Source: Ricinus communis
Taxonomy: Eukaryota; Streptophyta; Magnoliopsida; Malpighiales; Euphorbiaceae
Assembly: GCF_019578655.1 (NCBI RefSeq)
Contig: NC_063263.1
Coordinates: 12,523,001 to 12,587,000 of the forward strand
Length of the DNA stretch: 64,000 nt
Reading direction: 5' to 3'
Shown: positions 1 to 14,340 of the stretch, in pieces
Position numbering within the stretch: the stretch's first letter is position 1
Layout: each line of letters starts with the position of its first letter
Translations under genes and position numbers: made by a program
The notes under the pieces: model-generated
What the model was told of the DNA's origin: nothing
What the model saw: only the letters and a program-made list of their open reading frames with translations
Databases searched by the model: none

Positions 1-3000
1 TTCAAAACCCTACCACCCTGCCATTATGCACCTAAACATGTTATCCATCCATCAGGAGAAGACAAATGGCTAATTAGCAAGAAGCAAGAATCATCCAGAT
101 AGATTTGGAGGCAAGCAACAAATATGAGGATCAAAATAAAAGGGAGGGGAGGTTGGCTCTTCGGAATGGTGGGAATAAAAGGGAAAGCTTTATAGGAAAA
201 AAAGAAAGAGAAGAGCCGCCTAAGAGGGGATGACAGGGCCCCTCCTGCCCCTGTAATAATGGATAGGGATGAGCATAGTAGATTAACAATAAGTCGAAAC
301 AAAAATTGTAGGGTCCATCCCATTTCGAATAATCAATTTGAGGATCCAAGTGTCCAATTTGAAAAGTTCACTGCGAAGACTGAATCAATCAATTCATTGC
401 TGTGACTTGCGTCATGCACTTCTATCTCCTTTTTCCTTTCTTTTTGGGTAGATATTTTTGTAGGGTTATTCCTCTTTGTTCTAAACTCCTTCCGAACATA
501 AAGGAAGTTTCATTCGATGAGTTCGCACACATGTTGAGTAGGACGCTATTTCATTAGAGATCAAAAATAGAAAATATCATTAATTTATAAAAATTAAGCT
601 GTAATTAACTAAATAATTAATTTTAACTATTTTGATATTTGATTGAATTCAAATTTTATATTAAAATATTCTAATTTAGCCTAATCCGTCATCCTACTAT
701 TTTTCCTCAGCTAAATAAATAAAAAAATAAAGCCATTATTCACCATATGCTTTTGAAGAATTCGTGAGTAAGTCTTTTCCCAAATCCCCACCTTTTAGTA
801 AATATACATATTCATATATAAACATAATCCAAGAGATAAATTATCTGTGATAGAGATTCATCTCTTCTGTTTGGAGCTGTTCATACATCAATGGTGGTTT
901 AAAAGGAGCACTGCACCATTGCCTCTTGTGCAGACTCATCGAACTCTCTTCCCTTAGTTGCAAAGGCGACAACCCTTTCACTTATTGGGGCGATGGACCT
1001 TTGGTGGTATAAATTTTAGGTGCTTAAAAGTTCTGAGTGCCTTTTAAAATTTGTAGATTCCAGTTTTGTGGTCATCTTCTTCCTCTTGAGAAGTGGTAGG
1101 AATCCTTGGTTTTCTAGCCTTGACTTTTAGGCATCATTTGGATTGAGGTATTTTAAAATCTATGAATTTAAAATATATATAATTATCTTTCGAAAAAATT
1201 TAATAATAAAACTAATATTTATTATTTTGCATGTGATATATGATTAAAGAAATTCTTCATTATATAGCAATATTATAATTATGCGTCAAGAAACTCAACG
1301 CTATGGATAAGTTTAGGTTGACTATAAAAGTATAGTGCTAACTACAACTTGCCAATATATATTTAGAAGAATCATTCCTGATTTTCATGCCACTAATTGT
1401 CGAAAGGAATAAAATTCAATTTGGCCATTTGACATTCTTGTCTTGCTAAATTTATAACGTTTCAACCTAAAATTTTGATAAGAATAAGAGTTATTCTCTT
1501 TTGATAAATAAAAATAATTTTAATAATTTTTTAATAATCATTTATTAATTTTAATATAATTAAAATAATAAGTTGCTTTGATCCATGTTCAATGTAGCCA
1601 TCCTTATTTCACCACTCCATTGCCCTCACCACCATCACCTCTCACCATTGTTATAAAAAGAAACAAAAACTATAAGAACGCATATAAATAATAATCTTTT
1701 GATTGTTTTTATTTAAAATATTAATATTAATTCTTAAGTTTAAATAATATAGTCTAATATAATTTTTTATTTTTTATTTTTTATTTTTTATTTTTTATTG
1801 TATCATTCTCCTTTAATATAGTGCATAACTCACTCTCTTAATTTATTAAAAAAATCTAAATAAATCAATTGTGCAAACATTTGAGCCAAAATACTCATAA
1901 ATTCTAAAGGGACTAAATTAAGCCCGTGATAAAGTCTATTGCCAAATTAGATTTTATTGTCATTTGTGAAAAAGTGGATAAATGACTATGTTATGGTGGT
2001 GTCAACATGAAGTAATCACACACATGTGTATAATGTTAAGTAAAAGATAGGGGTGGAAATAATTGGATATGGAGTGACATATGTTATGGCAAAAGAAGTC
2101 TTCCATTATGGTCTGATGAGTGTAACCAAGTGGGTGGGGAGGAGTTGAAGAGGAAAGACTGGCACACCACAGAATCCTACTTTCCTCCTCTTCTAGTGGG
2201 ATTTTAGGCTGAACTCAACTTTAGATAGTGTGTGATTAGGCTTTTCTTCCCATTTTCAGTAGTGCAAGTCTTGCTCAAACTTCCAAGTAAATTAAAAAGA
2301 AAAGAAAGATTTGATCAGATTCTTACTGCTGTTTAGTATTTGATTCTTTTGGGTTCAAGAAACTTAAAGAGTAAGAGAACAAGTTCGACCCAATTTTTGT
2401 TTCAAAAAAAAAAGAAAAGAAAAAAGAAAGAGAACTTACCAGGATAAAACCCATTGCAAGCCCATATTAAAGTGATTAGATTGTCTTTTGTCTATTTTCA
2501 TTACATAACGACCCACTATCAAAACTCCATTCCCAATGTGACAAACTTTAGTCTCATTGTTTATTTCTTTTGCTGCATTTAAAGGAGGAGTCCTAAAGTT
2601 GAATTACAATTCTCGTATACTATGCACTTACATTTTAGATTACTAGCCTAATGACATCATTGATTTTGTATTTCTTTTTTAAGGAACAAAGTGATGAGGA
2701 TATCTATATTGGTGTTTACATCAGTTTAATCATTACTATGTCATGAAATTATTTTAATCACATGGTTGATAGAGCACAACACACATCTCTCAAATTCTGT
2801 CAAAAAGAAAACAGACATCTCTCAAAAGTAAATCATTTATATTCTCGTATAATTCTAACCATTTCCGGATGGTGAAAAGCTCAAGAAAGAAGCAATGGAA
2901 TCTGTTAGAAATTTTCGAAAGTAGATTTTGAAAGGGAAAACTTAAAATCCACATTGGAACTTTTTTTTGTTAGCTTTGCAACTATTTAAATAGGTGGACC

Positions 3001-6000
3001 AAACTTTTTGAAGGTTGAAAACTTGAAATATATAATGGGGCAAAAAGCTTGGGATCCAGGGAATCTAAGATAACTGATAACTGATAAAATTAACGCAAGA
3101 AATTTCACGTTCAGATTTAATAATGGAGGATCTCTATCTCTCTCCTTTTCTCTCTCACTACTCATGCTGTAGTGTGCTTGCATTAATTGGCCTTTGCCTT
3201 GTCCACTCTGCAATAAATTCATGTCCTGAAAGTGCTACAGACAATGTCAAGTGTCAGTTTATTCCTCCATAAATTTGTCTCCCTGGAAATCAGTTCACTT
3301 TCCGTGAGAATCCTAGGATTGGGAGGAACCCAAATCAATAACAGTACCAGTACCACCAAGAATTAACAGAACTTTAATAAAAGAAGAAAAGGGTATATCT
3401 TGACAGAAATAATGGCCCAGCGTTGCATATTATCTAATCTGAGATTTACTTTTCCTGTGAATAAATTTACACTAGGCATCATCTGTTAGATGACCAAAGT
3501 TCTGAACTTTCGAGGAAAAAGCAAAGTCCGGAGTAATACAGGGAGTGTCGCATGACCTGATTATGTTGCCAGGATCCTATTTACTTCAGAAACAAAATCT
3601 ATGCATAGTTGTGATTAAAATGTACCGCCATTCCCGCCAATTCTCAAAATTGATAGTGTTTCCAAAGTTAAAAATATTAATTTTCGTACATCTTTATTAA
3701 GAAAAAGATATGGGTATTAATACCGAAAGAGAACCAAGAGGAGCAGAAGGGACCCCATAAGCAAGAATACATGACCAGAATTTATCGCCAATCTCAGCAG
3801 GAGTAATTAAAAATACAATGTCAAAAATGAATGTTATTTTGTGCCTTTAACATCAGTTGAAGATAATTCAAATCTCAGAACACGTAAACCCCTCAGTTCT
3901 GTAACCTACTCAAATGAGCAAGCTTCAAAAAAGTATCAATCTGATGGACAATACTGTTTATGATACATTTTGATAAATATATTATTTGTACGGTTCCATG
4001 ATCATTTGTTCTTTCTCAATTCTCGATGTTTTGCTCTACAAAATCTTTTTATAGTCCCTCTGAAACAAGCTTTGTCTGAATTCATCACTTGTTCTTAGGA
4101 AGGTGAATGATTTTGACAAATAGACACCCCAGTCACTATTGATACTACGCCTTTCTTTCTATGTTACTGTAAATATACACACTAGGAAACTACAAAGAGA
4201 ACAAAATTTAGAGGTTCAAAAAGAGGCGAATGGAAATATATATGAATTTGCAAAGGACCCCTAGATCATCTGTCCTGCCCTTATAAATCAGCAATACCCA
4301 TATTTTTTAGATATAGGGAAGCGCACACATAAATCTTAGTATATTCTGGTTCCAAAACAAATATGGAGAAGGCACAGTGATGAATTAGTCATAAAACTAC
4401 TAATGGAACACTCGATGATAAAGCAATGGTTGTTTGAAGATCAAATATAATCACAAGCATAAGCTATCTTATTGTTGACTATTCCAGTCTCAATTGTTGA
4501 CACATAATAATGCTCTAGCTAACTTGCTGAAGACAGTCCATAGTCCAAAAGCTATGGAGAATGCTGTTTCCACTTGATACACCCTGTCAAGATGTTATTC
4601 TTCAAATACAGGATACAATCACCAAGCACTACTACTGCACGTATGATTCAGGGAACTCTACACCTAAATGCACTTCATACAAGCCCCTGGCCATGTACCA
4701 AGGCAGCATCTTAAGAATTGAAACACCAATATCCACTCAAATTAACAATGTATATTAAAATGAGTTTTCAAAATCAGAGGTTTGAGGACAAGATGTTAAT
4801 AAGCTTTAGCCGAAAGAAATGTCCAATAGTGTTGAGTAACGTATTCACTGAATGTCTACTTCAAATCTCTGTCTAAAAAATTTTACTTCATATTAACTGA
4901 GATATGCATCCGCGAGGAAAGAGATAATTTATTTAGGCTAGTCGTGTAGCAAGATAATGTAATTAGAAGTACAGATTTATGATAGTTCTTGGAAGCTTAA
5001 ATGTGTGTGACCGATGCTTTTCATTAAGGATTTCACTTTTGTTCAGACTGAGGGAGAAGTGAATTATATTTTTTCTTCTTCGCTGTATGGTTACCCAAAA
5101 AAGAAAAAAAAAAAAGAAGAGAAAATAAAGGTAAGCAACTGACATTCTATTGAAAGATTCAACTCGGGTAGAAATAACAACTCGCCAACTCTAGATATTG
5201 TAGGAAGACCTATGACTTTGAGCTATGGTAGATGAAAACTGTATCAAAAATACTGTTGTAAGAAAAGAACTAACTGGCAATCTTCCAAATGGAAGACTGC
5301 AGAAATATTTAATCTGGCACGAATAAGAACTTACAGCCATATCAAACATTAAGGGAAGAGCTACATTTTAAACAATTCCAATCACAGAAAGGAACGAAAG
5401 TGCATAATATGACCAGAAGGCGTGGAATTTTAGGTAGCAAACAACCTAATAGCAAATTTAGTTAATCCTCTAGATATGAAACTCTCTTTTGGTTGAAAAT
5501 CCCCTAGATATGAATTTAGCCACTGTATTCCTGAAATGAACATTCTCTGATAGAAGCAAAAATTGAGAAATATAGAGAGAAAAAGATGGGCCCTAGAACA
5601 AACGTACACAGGAAAGCAGTTAAATTTATTTGAAGGATTATAAGGTGATGACTAGAGACACTGGACACAAGATGAAAGTAAAATGCTTGTAGCAGACACC
5701 CAAATGTGAGAACTAGTTGCCCTTTCTTTACAGAAGATATTCTTCTACCAGAGAAGTAAGAAGCTTTCTAGATGGAAATAGGAAATTGGACAACTATATG
5801 TATAACTATTTAATCTCACAAACAACTGAAGATCACTGCATCCAGGGAAAGGGAAGAACAAAATAATTAAAGATGCCTTACACCATAATCAACACACCTT
5901 TTGAACTAGATAAGAAGTTAAGCCCAAACTCAAACTATTTGGCCGTGCACAATTCCACCTGCATATTTCCACACACAAAAAAAAAATAAAAAAAATTACA

Positions 6001-6271
6001 TTACAACCTCAATAATTTCAAACCAAAAACTAAAATCAGAACCTGAAAAAAATAACTCAAAAGCACCTGTCTATGGAGATATGAATGATGAAGTGTAGAG
6101 TAAAAGGCAATCCAAAACCAGTTCCTATTCAATTTTCTAAGTATCTCTTCTTTTTTTTTTTCTTTTTCCTCTCTCGCGTCTTTTGCTTTTGCCAATTATA
6201 CAATAAAAAAACCATCATAAAAATCACTCAGCTTCTCTCAACATCAAGAATGTCTACCACTATTAATACTA
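1..6271. other. Gene-poor AT-rich spacer
   Basis: I recognise no gene in this stretch. Both strands hold only short open frames with no family resemblance and no coherent exon chain. It contains low-complexity tracts, including a heptamer repeat near 1763-1798 and several poly-A/T runs. The part nearest 6271 lies downstream of the TCP20-type gene and should include its 3' untranslated region, whose end I cannot place. Confidence 0.6.
1763..1798. repeat. (TTTTTTA)n heptamer microsatellite
   Basis: About five head-to-tail copies of a T6A heptamer lie in an AT-rich spacer. It is a simple-sequence repeat with no evident role. Confidence 0.85.
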
Positions 6272-7234
6272 TTACTGTCCTGACCCTTGAGAATCATCCT
6301 TAGCAGGATTTTGCTGGTGCTGGTGCTGGTGCTGGTGCTGCACTCTGGCCTGCCCCATCTGCTGATAAATCTGACTAAAAGCTTGTGAATTCAAAACCCC
6401 AATATGACCATCTTGTGACAACCCAAGCTCCAAACCAGGTATCTGCTGGTTGCTAGTCCCACCCAAGATTGAGGTAAAACTCATAGGTCCCATATTATTC
6501 CCTGGCAAATCAAACCCAGGAAACCCAATTTTTTGCAAATAACTAGAACTTTCATTTCCCAAATTTGATGTTACTGGACCAGTAGTAGTAGATGATGACT
6601 GGAATCCAAAACCACCAACTGGGGGCCATAACCCTGTTGTTGCCACATGATGGGGTCTCCCTAAATTGCCACCTACCATTGCCCAACTTGTCCTACTATT
6701 ACTACTAGTAATACTACTGGACCCACCTAAATCATCAATCTTTTGGTGTAATCCAGCTGATAGAGAAGTCCCTTGCTGTGAAACTGATCCACCAGCAGCT
6801 ACCAAAGCTGATGCTGGTATCGTTCCTGTCCCAGTTGCAGCAATTATAGATGGTTCAGCTTGTTGTAATAACCACTGTATTGTTTCCCCATCAGATTTAT
6901 GACCCAATTCTCTTGTCAATTGAAAGATTCTTGCTGCACAAAGTGCTGGCATCCTTATCCTCCTCCCTCTTCCTTCAACTTTCGTATGTCTGTCTTTGTT
7001 TGAGCTTCTTTTTGGTGCTAACTGTTTCTTCTGCTCTTCTTTATCTGCAATAACAATCTGGAAATCTTTGATTTCTGCTGGTTTATTCTCTCCCATGTTT
7101 GTCTGTTGTTTCTGGTTTTGATGTTGTTGTTCTTGTTGTGGTTGTTGTTGTTGCTGTAGGGCTGGTTGAGGAGGGTGAGTCAAGAAGTTAGGTAATTCAT
7201 GTGGGTTCTTTGAGTTTGAGCTCTTGGGATCCAT
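6272..7234 (-). CDS. TCP20: Class I TCP transcription factor, TCP20 type
   Basis: A single exon encodes 320 residues. Class I TCP proteins bind GCCCR-type DNA sites in the nucleus and act in cell division, organ growth and nitrate or circadian responses; that role is family knowledge. The protein opens MDPKSSN. A Gln/His-rich stretch lies at about 27-44 and a short conserved block with EIKDFQIV at 54-61. The TCP basic helix-loop-helix domain is at about 76-132, with [20 protein letters not shown] followed by [20 protein letters not shown]. Class I membership follows from the compact basic region, and subgroup placement from the [22 protein letters not shown] block and the tail ending in DDSQGSG plus one residue, both typical of TCP20. 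An alternating His-Gln run sits just before the tail. The start is the first Met and matches the family N-terminus. No intron is needed. Neighbours are far away on both sides. Confidence 0.95.
   Translation of the reverse strand: MDPKSSNSKNPHELPNFLTHPPQPALQQQQQPQQEQQHQNQKQQTNMGENKPAEIKDFQIVIADKEEQKKQLAPKRSSNKDRHTKVEGRGRRIRMPALCAARIFQLTRELGHKSDGETIQWLLQQAEPSIIAATGTGTIPASALVAAGGSVSQQGTSLSAGLHQKIDDLGGSSSITSSNSRTSWAMVGGNLGRPHHVATTGLWPPVGGFGFQSSSTTTGPVTSNLGNESSSYLQKIGFPGFDLPGNNMGPMSFTSILGGTSNQQIPGLELGLSQDGHIGVLNSQAFSQIYQQMGQARVQHQHQHQHQQNPAKDDSQGSGQ
6312..6340 (-). repeat. Coding trinucleotide/hexanucleotide repeat (His-Gln)n in TCP20
   Basis: A CTGGTG-type hexamer repeat on the + strand reads CACCAG on the coding strand and gives an alternating His-Gln run near the C-terminus of the TCP20-type protein. 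It is a simple repeat inside a coding exon, so its length may vary between accessions. Confidence 0.8.
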
Positions 7235-10200
7235 GAACAGGAGAAAAAAATAAAAGAACTAAGCTTTAAAAAATAATACCAAAAAAACAAAAGATGGGTC
7301 CTCTGTGATTGAAGAAGGGGACCTGAAAAGTCCTAAACTTTCATGAGTTTTCACTGTTTTTAGCAAGAAAAGGACTCAGATGAGATGACAAACAAAACCA
7401 ATTATATTATTGAAATCCCAATGTACTCCAAAATATCAAAATAAAATAAAACTAAAATCTTTTTGTTTTTCTCCCTCTGTCCTTCTTGATTTACCTATTT
7501 CTCTCACCTTTCTCTCTCTCTATCTTTCTTTCAGCATAAGTACTTTTCTTACCACTTTTTTCACTGTAGGTGGGGTTGTTTTTGAGTTTTGACTCAAAAT
7601 ATTTCTTTTTCTTGTTTTTGAGATTTTGGCAAAACTTTGAACTACTTACCCATTTCACCATTTCAGACAAGCACATGAAAAGATGTAAAGATGTAAAACA
7701 ACACTACTACTCTGTTCATTCCTATACATTCCATATGGAATTGATTATACTATCCTTTAGTCTTTCATTAGTTCTTCTCTTCTCTTCCTTTCATGCCTTG
7801 ATGCCATCTCTTGCAAGGAACTCAAACTGCCCATGTGGATGCTTCAGCTCTTGACACTTGGATGCATTTGAGTATATTTGTGGGGTTTGCTTCTAATCCA
7901 CTCTTTGGCCCATCCTTGAGAGGATTATTACTAGTTTTATTTTTTCTCAGAGTGACTATAATTGAAGTGAGAAAATTAAAGCAAGGATCAGCACACCAAG
8001 CTATAAAAGAAAATATTGTGCATGTTGCAATCTTATAATAAAGGGAAGGTATGGATTATTGCATCAATTTTGATATTGTTTCATGTTTGTTTAAAGATAG
8101 TGTCTTGGTGGGTCCAAATCCATTTCTTAAAAGGGTTTCTAGCTATTTTTTATTGATCTTAGAAAACATTCCATTGCCTCACAACTTTAGCTTTTAAGAT
8201 GTAAATATAAGTACAGTATTCAATATGCAATTCCATTTTGCAATTAAATAATACACATTCCATTAAATTTTTAAAATTGTAACAGTACTTTTATGTTTAG
8301 AGAGAAAAAAAATCAGAAATAACATTGTGATTTCTATTATTAATTTTTAAAATGTACCCTTTTCAAAGCAATTAAATCCAATTAGTTTGAGTGGATGGTT
8401 ATTAAGAGCTCAAAGAAAAGGACAACAAATCCCTTGAATTTCTCCCATGACAAAGATGCCCCAATTTTCAATCCAAACTCGAAAGTGATCTCTTATGTCT
8501 AAATCTCCAATTAATTATATAGTAATCTAATATTTTATGCAAATCTAACAGAAGAGAAAAGAAATAGAGAATGGCTGAGGTAACTACATGTGTGCTTGTG
8601 ATTTAGATTATCAATAATTTGCAGGATGAAAGAAAACAAAAACTACCTAACAAAAGAAATCTCAACTACATGTATTAATTTACACCAAATTAATTGGTTA
8701 AAACACTTTAAAGAAATCTCCGCCTAAGTAACCCATTTTGGTGAAACAATCAACCTACTGATTTCCCTTTTCTCTATGTCAATGCTTTAACAAGTTACCA
8801 AGTTATATTGTATACTTATATATGTTTTGGCCACCAAAATATTCATGCAAGAGTACATTATTTTACCAACCAATGTGCTTGTCAAATTAAGGCAACTCAT
8901 CATCATCAACAACAACAAACTAATTAAGGGTATTGCTCTAATAATATAGTATATGCAATATTCATTAACATTTGCCAACCTTTTAATTTAATTTAATTTT
9001 CTTTTCTTTTTTTGTGTGTTAAAAAATGTCTTTTTGGAGCAATCATTGAGAATTTATATATCACAGTCACTCTATTTGGGATGACTCAAATCAGTAATTT
9101 GAAATACGAAAATAACTTAATATCATATATTCAAAATTTTGGGGCAAACATCAATGATGACTAAGGCAATAGGGTAAGAAAAGAATAGAATTTGAAAATT
9201 CGAATGGCTGCTGTTCCCTTAATTATGGAGGAGACTTTTTCTTTTTTTTTTGAAAGAGAAAATTACCCATCACATACTGTCTGAAAAGAAAAGATGCACT
9301 AGCTATGGGTCAATTTACTGATGTAATTTTGCATGTATATGCATGATACTCTAGGCGAAAACCACATACCAACAACTATATATACAGGGAAGGGAAGGAA
9401 CTCAAGAAATGAAAATTTGTATAAGCCTAATATGAGAATACTAGTTCAATATAACCCTTTTTTTTAATTTCATATATATAACCAAACTAATTAAAATTTA
9501 CAAGGATTTCATATATGAACATATATTAATATTGCAAGACTATATATTTCTTTTGATATAAATATTAATTATGAATTAAAATAATATTAAAATTTAATTT
9601 ACATAGTATTTTAAACAAAATTAATCAGATTTCTAACAACTTTTATGATACACTTAATGCATGTGAAATATAATATCCCCTAGAATATTAATATCACATT
9701 AAAGTGAATAACTTTGCATTATTACTTTGTATTAGGGAATAAATTTCTTCTTATCTAGATAATGGAGTACACCAAATTTATGTACCCTCTAATATCACTC
9801 CAAGTGTCGCACAATTCACGCAATTGACTTCCATTATTGCATGAAAATTATATGAAGTTGTTGGTCATCATAGTGGGGGATATCCAACAAATTTCCATTA
9901 AAGATTTATCCTTTTTTCTTTTTTTATCATTTGTTTTCCAACTTGAAAACCAAGTAATTAACTTTAAGAGTTATGGTAATATGTACAGTGATACAAGGAA
10001 TGGGAAAAAGACTTTTTCTTTTTTCAAAATCTTCTTCCATTCTAAGTTCATAACTTTGCTTTGATGTGGAGAAGACCAGATGATGATAATTATGATGGAA
10101 GGTGAATATGTGTGTGCTGGTGATTGTTTTGGTAGTCATATGTGTTTCCCATCATGGAGACAAAGGAGGCCCCTTTTTTCAAAGCTACTTGTTGAAATCC

Positions 10201-12730
10201 CATACCCATTATCCCATGAATTCAAAGCTTCAAATGGGAAAATTCTCTTGCTTTTTTATATGGGTTTTGTTTTTGAAAACTTTGTCTTCTCATAATTAGA
10301 GATAAGCTTAGATCTAAACTGAACATATAACCATTTCTGAAGGGGAATGCATGCAACGTCATTGTGACTTTGTGGTTCAATCCATAGTTTAATAAACGAA
10401 GTTTCTGTCATTTCTCTTCTTTATCTTGTGGAATAAATGCCTGAAGATTGAGCCTTTTTATGCTGTCTATTTTCCTCAAAGAAATATAAAGAAATAACAT
10501 TCTATTTAGCCCTTAAACTTATACTCTTTATAAAAAGAGAGTTAATAGATAGAAAATTAAAAAAATGAGACTCTTTCAGCTGATATTTATAAAAAATATA
10601 TATTTAAATTATAAAATGGTTTTTAAAAGATTTTAGATTATTTTTTATTTTATTTCAGAAAAAATATTTTCTTTTTATTTCTTAATGGAAAGCTCTCATC
10701 CGATAAATTATTTGAGCTAAATTGGTAAAAAATGTCAAAACAGGCGAATTAAACTTACACAATAAGTTCAGGGCTGAATTCAACCTTATTACATATTGTC
10801 CCTTCCGATTTACCTCGTTTGCCATCCCAAAATATATGAATAAATTTAATCATTTGGTTTATTAAATTATTACGAAATAATAATGTAATTCTTAATAATA
10901 TTTAACAATTTCATTGTTGTTTTATACTATAAACAGTTTCAATTAATTTCATTTTAAAATCTGATAAATTGTCATGTAAATTAAGATTATTAATTTATAC
11001 AAATATGGACCGGATTGTGCCAAATTTAATAATATAAATATAATCTGACATGAGACCATTTTTGTATTGAGTGGCTGTCTGGTCAAATAGGGAAGTTTTA
11101 TCAGGTGACTCAAGAATCAAAGAATTGACAGAGTTTATCAAATAACAAAATAGGCAAATTATAATAAATGTTGCATTGTAAAGAGAGAATATCAAGACTA
11201 TATTAATTTGAATTTATTTAATTTCCTCACTTTTAAAAAATAAATGTTATTAGTATGAAAGCTTAAATTTGATATATATATCCAGAGAAGATAAAGTGTG
11301 TGTGCAACACTTTCCAGAGTAAATCAATGCTATCACCTAAATGTTATTGAATAATTTAATTGTTCTTTGATAATGTAATGAAAAATGAATTTATTTGTTT
11401 GACCAATAATAATAATAAGGGACAAGATTGTTCTGGTTGAGAGATGCACTTTGGGGAAACAAAAGTCAGCAAATTCATAATTGAGGGAGTAAAAAGGAAA
11501 GGAGAATTTGGAGATGAATGAAGCATTTGCTTTTAAAACCTTCTTCTCATTTCACATTCAATTAATCTCTATGCATTACAGACTATTGATGTGATTCCTT
11601 GACCAACATTTCACCTATATATGCCCTCTCTTTTTTCCCCTTTTCCTCCTTTTTTTTTTATTTGTTATTTTTTCAACATAGTTTTAGTACTAGTTCATTG
11701 AAAGTAGATTTTATTTCTTAATTGATCCAAAAATTGAAAGAAAAAATAAAAATGATTCTAACGAATAATATTTTATTTATACAGAACAAAAATAAACAAC
11801 AGAAGCTTTCTAATTATTTATTTTTATATTATGAAATTTTTCAAATTAAAATTAAAACCAAACTCTTATAGTTTTCATTAAAATAACCCTATAATCGATC
11901 CACTGCAAAATTAAAAGAAAAAGAAAAATTAAAACCTCCAAGTTCACCCCTTGCAAGACAAATGACAATTGTGTGGAATGTGGGGTTGCCTGGCAGATAC
12001 TCCAAGTTAATGGGGGGGAAAATAACATCAACCAACAGTAAGGGCTTAAAACAGTAATTTTCATTTTGCTGCATCATCTCAATTCTCCGCTAGGTAGTAG
12101 ATATAGAATGTACCCGCATCCATACAAACATGATGCAGTCGCGTCCAATTTGGACCACAAAGACCCCCAAAAATAAAAATAAAAATCTCACAATTGGGTT
12201 ACTGTAGAGATTAGAAGGAATGAAAATGGTAGTTAGCATCCCATCAACACTCAATTCAATTCAATTCAATAGGACCCCACATCCCACCACAGACAAATGC
12301 CAGAATCTAATAATGGAAATTACATTGTTCATTTTTATTTATTTTAAATTTATTATTATCTAAGATTTTATAAAAATATTATATATCAAAAATTAAAATA
12401 AATAAAATTGAAATATTTAACAATTTATTTATAAGATATGGACGGATCTCACCATTATTATACTTCTGTCACATCTACATCTATGTATGAGCTATCCCTT
12501 TCTTTCTCTTGTTTCCTTTTAAATAAATAAATAAATTTCACTTATTTATATTTTTCCTTTTATTTTAATTTGTTGTTCTATCCCTATTTGCCTGTCATCC
12601 AAAATCTTGGATCTAAAATCATATTTTATACATTGAAAATCTATTCTTTTATTTTGATAATTTTCTAAGTAAAGAAGTGCAATTTGCTTTTGCATAAATA
12701 ATTCTTACAACCAACGAAGACCAATGATTT

Positions 12731-12949
12731 ATGGGTTTTATAAGATATAATCTCATTAGTGGTTTGATTTATTTATATGATTCTATTATGCTTAAGAAAT
12801 CACATTTGAGGCCAATAGCATTTGGGAAATATGTTGTAATAATTAAAGATAAACAGGGAAAAATGGTTGGTTTAGATTGCTCAGTGGATCAAGTTCTTGG
12901 ATGGATAGAATCCATTAGAGGTTATTGCTTATACTTGGAACCATTATGA
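12731..12949 (+). other. Unassigned 72-codon open frame, doubtful
   Basis: An ATG-initiated frame of 72 codons has a more balanced residue mix than the surrounding random frames, with blocks such as GKYVVIIKDKQGKMVGLDCS. I do not recognise the family and see no partner exons. It could be a decayed gene fragment or chance. Confidence 0.15.
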
Positions 12950-13799
12950 AGTCACAATCTCTGCCATGTGCTTGATCGATGTGCAAACATATAGGGAATT
13001 GGATTTCCCTTTCTTACAGAGAATCTAAAATATTTAGTAGCATGGAATTATTAGATTTTTAGTTACTTCAGAACGCAAATAAGTTGTACTTGTCTTCTGT
13101 CTTCTTGCCCTTTTTCTCCCTGTATTGCACAATCAAAACCTTAATCTAGGATCTTCATCGCTCCTTATTTGTCCCCCCCTAATTTGCTTCCCTTACAAGG
13201 AAAAGAAATCGTCATTATGGAATTTTCTTTTACAATGATTATGCGACGGGTCGTTCAACTTTACATTTATTTTTACTTTAATTATAAGATTTTAATTTAA
13301 TATATTCGAATTATTAAATTTCAATTGTATTTTTAATTTAAGTTATGTGATGTTTGAAAATTTTATATTATCATAAAAATTAGCTAATTAGAAAAGAGCG
13401 ATTAAAAAGAAATATTTTAATATCTAATGACGAGATAACTAAATTGAAATGTAAAAACCGAGGATAATCGTTGATATAATTATATTTAAGCATATAATTT
13501 AGTTGCAATAGATAATGACTTAGAGAGACCATTTCTCTCAAAATGCATCTATTGCTAAGTGAAAAAAAAAAAAAAATGAAGAAAATATTCAGGCAGATAA
13601 GACTTAATTTATTGAATTGACTAGTAGCTCAATAATTGAGCACTAGCTTTATTTGTTATGCAGGCATGTAGTATTCAATCCTTCAAACTTAAGATTCCCT
13701 TCACCCTCATAGATTAAAAAAGGAGCTGTGATTCCTCAAACTTAATTTAGCAAATAGAAAAAGGGTGCAGTTTGAACACATAATTATGAATGATAATGT

Positions 13800-14340
13800 A
13801 TTAATCCTGGTGAAGCACTCAAGCAAGTAGTCTAAAAGAGCTTTATGAAAGCAGTTTTCTATTGCTTTTGGAATGCTTTTATTGCTTTCTTGTTGTGTTC
13901 ATAGAATTTGATTTCACACTTCCAGTCTCAATCATTCCAAACAAGTGGCTAAATCACTTTCAGGAATTGGCTCCTTGGCGTGCAGTAAGAGCAAAACCAA
14001 GTCTCTTTACATTTGAAATGGATTCCATGTGGGAAAGAACAGAGAACATAATAGAATACCCCAAAAGATATGCTAATTGTAATTGAATTCTTTCTGTTAA
14101 CTTGAAGCCATAAGTTGATTTATGAGTGGAAGAGTCGACTAGTTAAACTCAATAATTGTGCATAATAATGTATGGCTATGAAGCATTCAAGCAAGAAGTA
14201 GCCTGAAAAGTTCAAAATAGCTTTGAGGAGAAAGCAGTTTCTGTTACTTTTGAAATGCTTTATCGCTTTCACGAATTCGTTCCTAAGTGTGTGATAAGTG
14301 CAAAACCATCTTCCTCTGCATGTAATGAGGCACAACAATA
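13800..14340. repeat. Two diverged direct copies of a ~220 bp segment
   Basis: The segment from about 13811 and that from about 14158 share the same order of short matches: GAAGCA(C/T)TCAAGCAAG, then AAAGCAGTTT near a TTGC/TTAC-TTTTG(G/A)AATGCTTTTAT-like block, then GAATT(G/C)(G/C)(C/T)TCCT and AGTGCAAAACCA or AGAGCAAAACCA. The pattern fits an old tandem duplication or two copies of a short dispersed repeat downstream of YSL6. Confidence 0.6.

Noticed and set aside
6666..7053. Open frames on the + strand across the TCP20-type gene
   Set aside because: They are antisense shadows of a clearly conserved coding exon and have no family resemblance.
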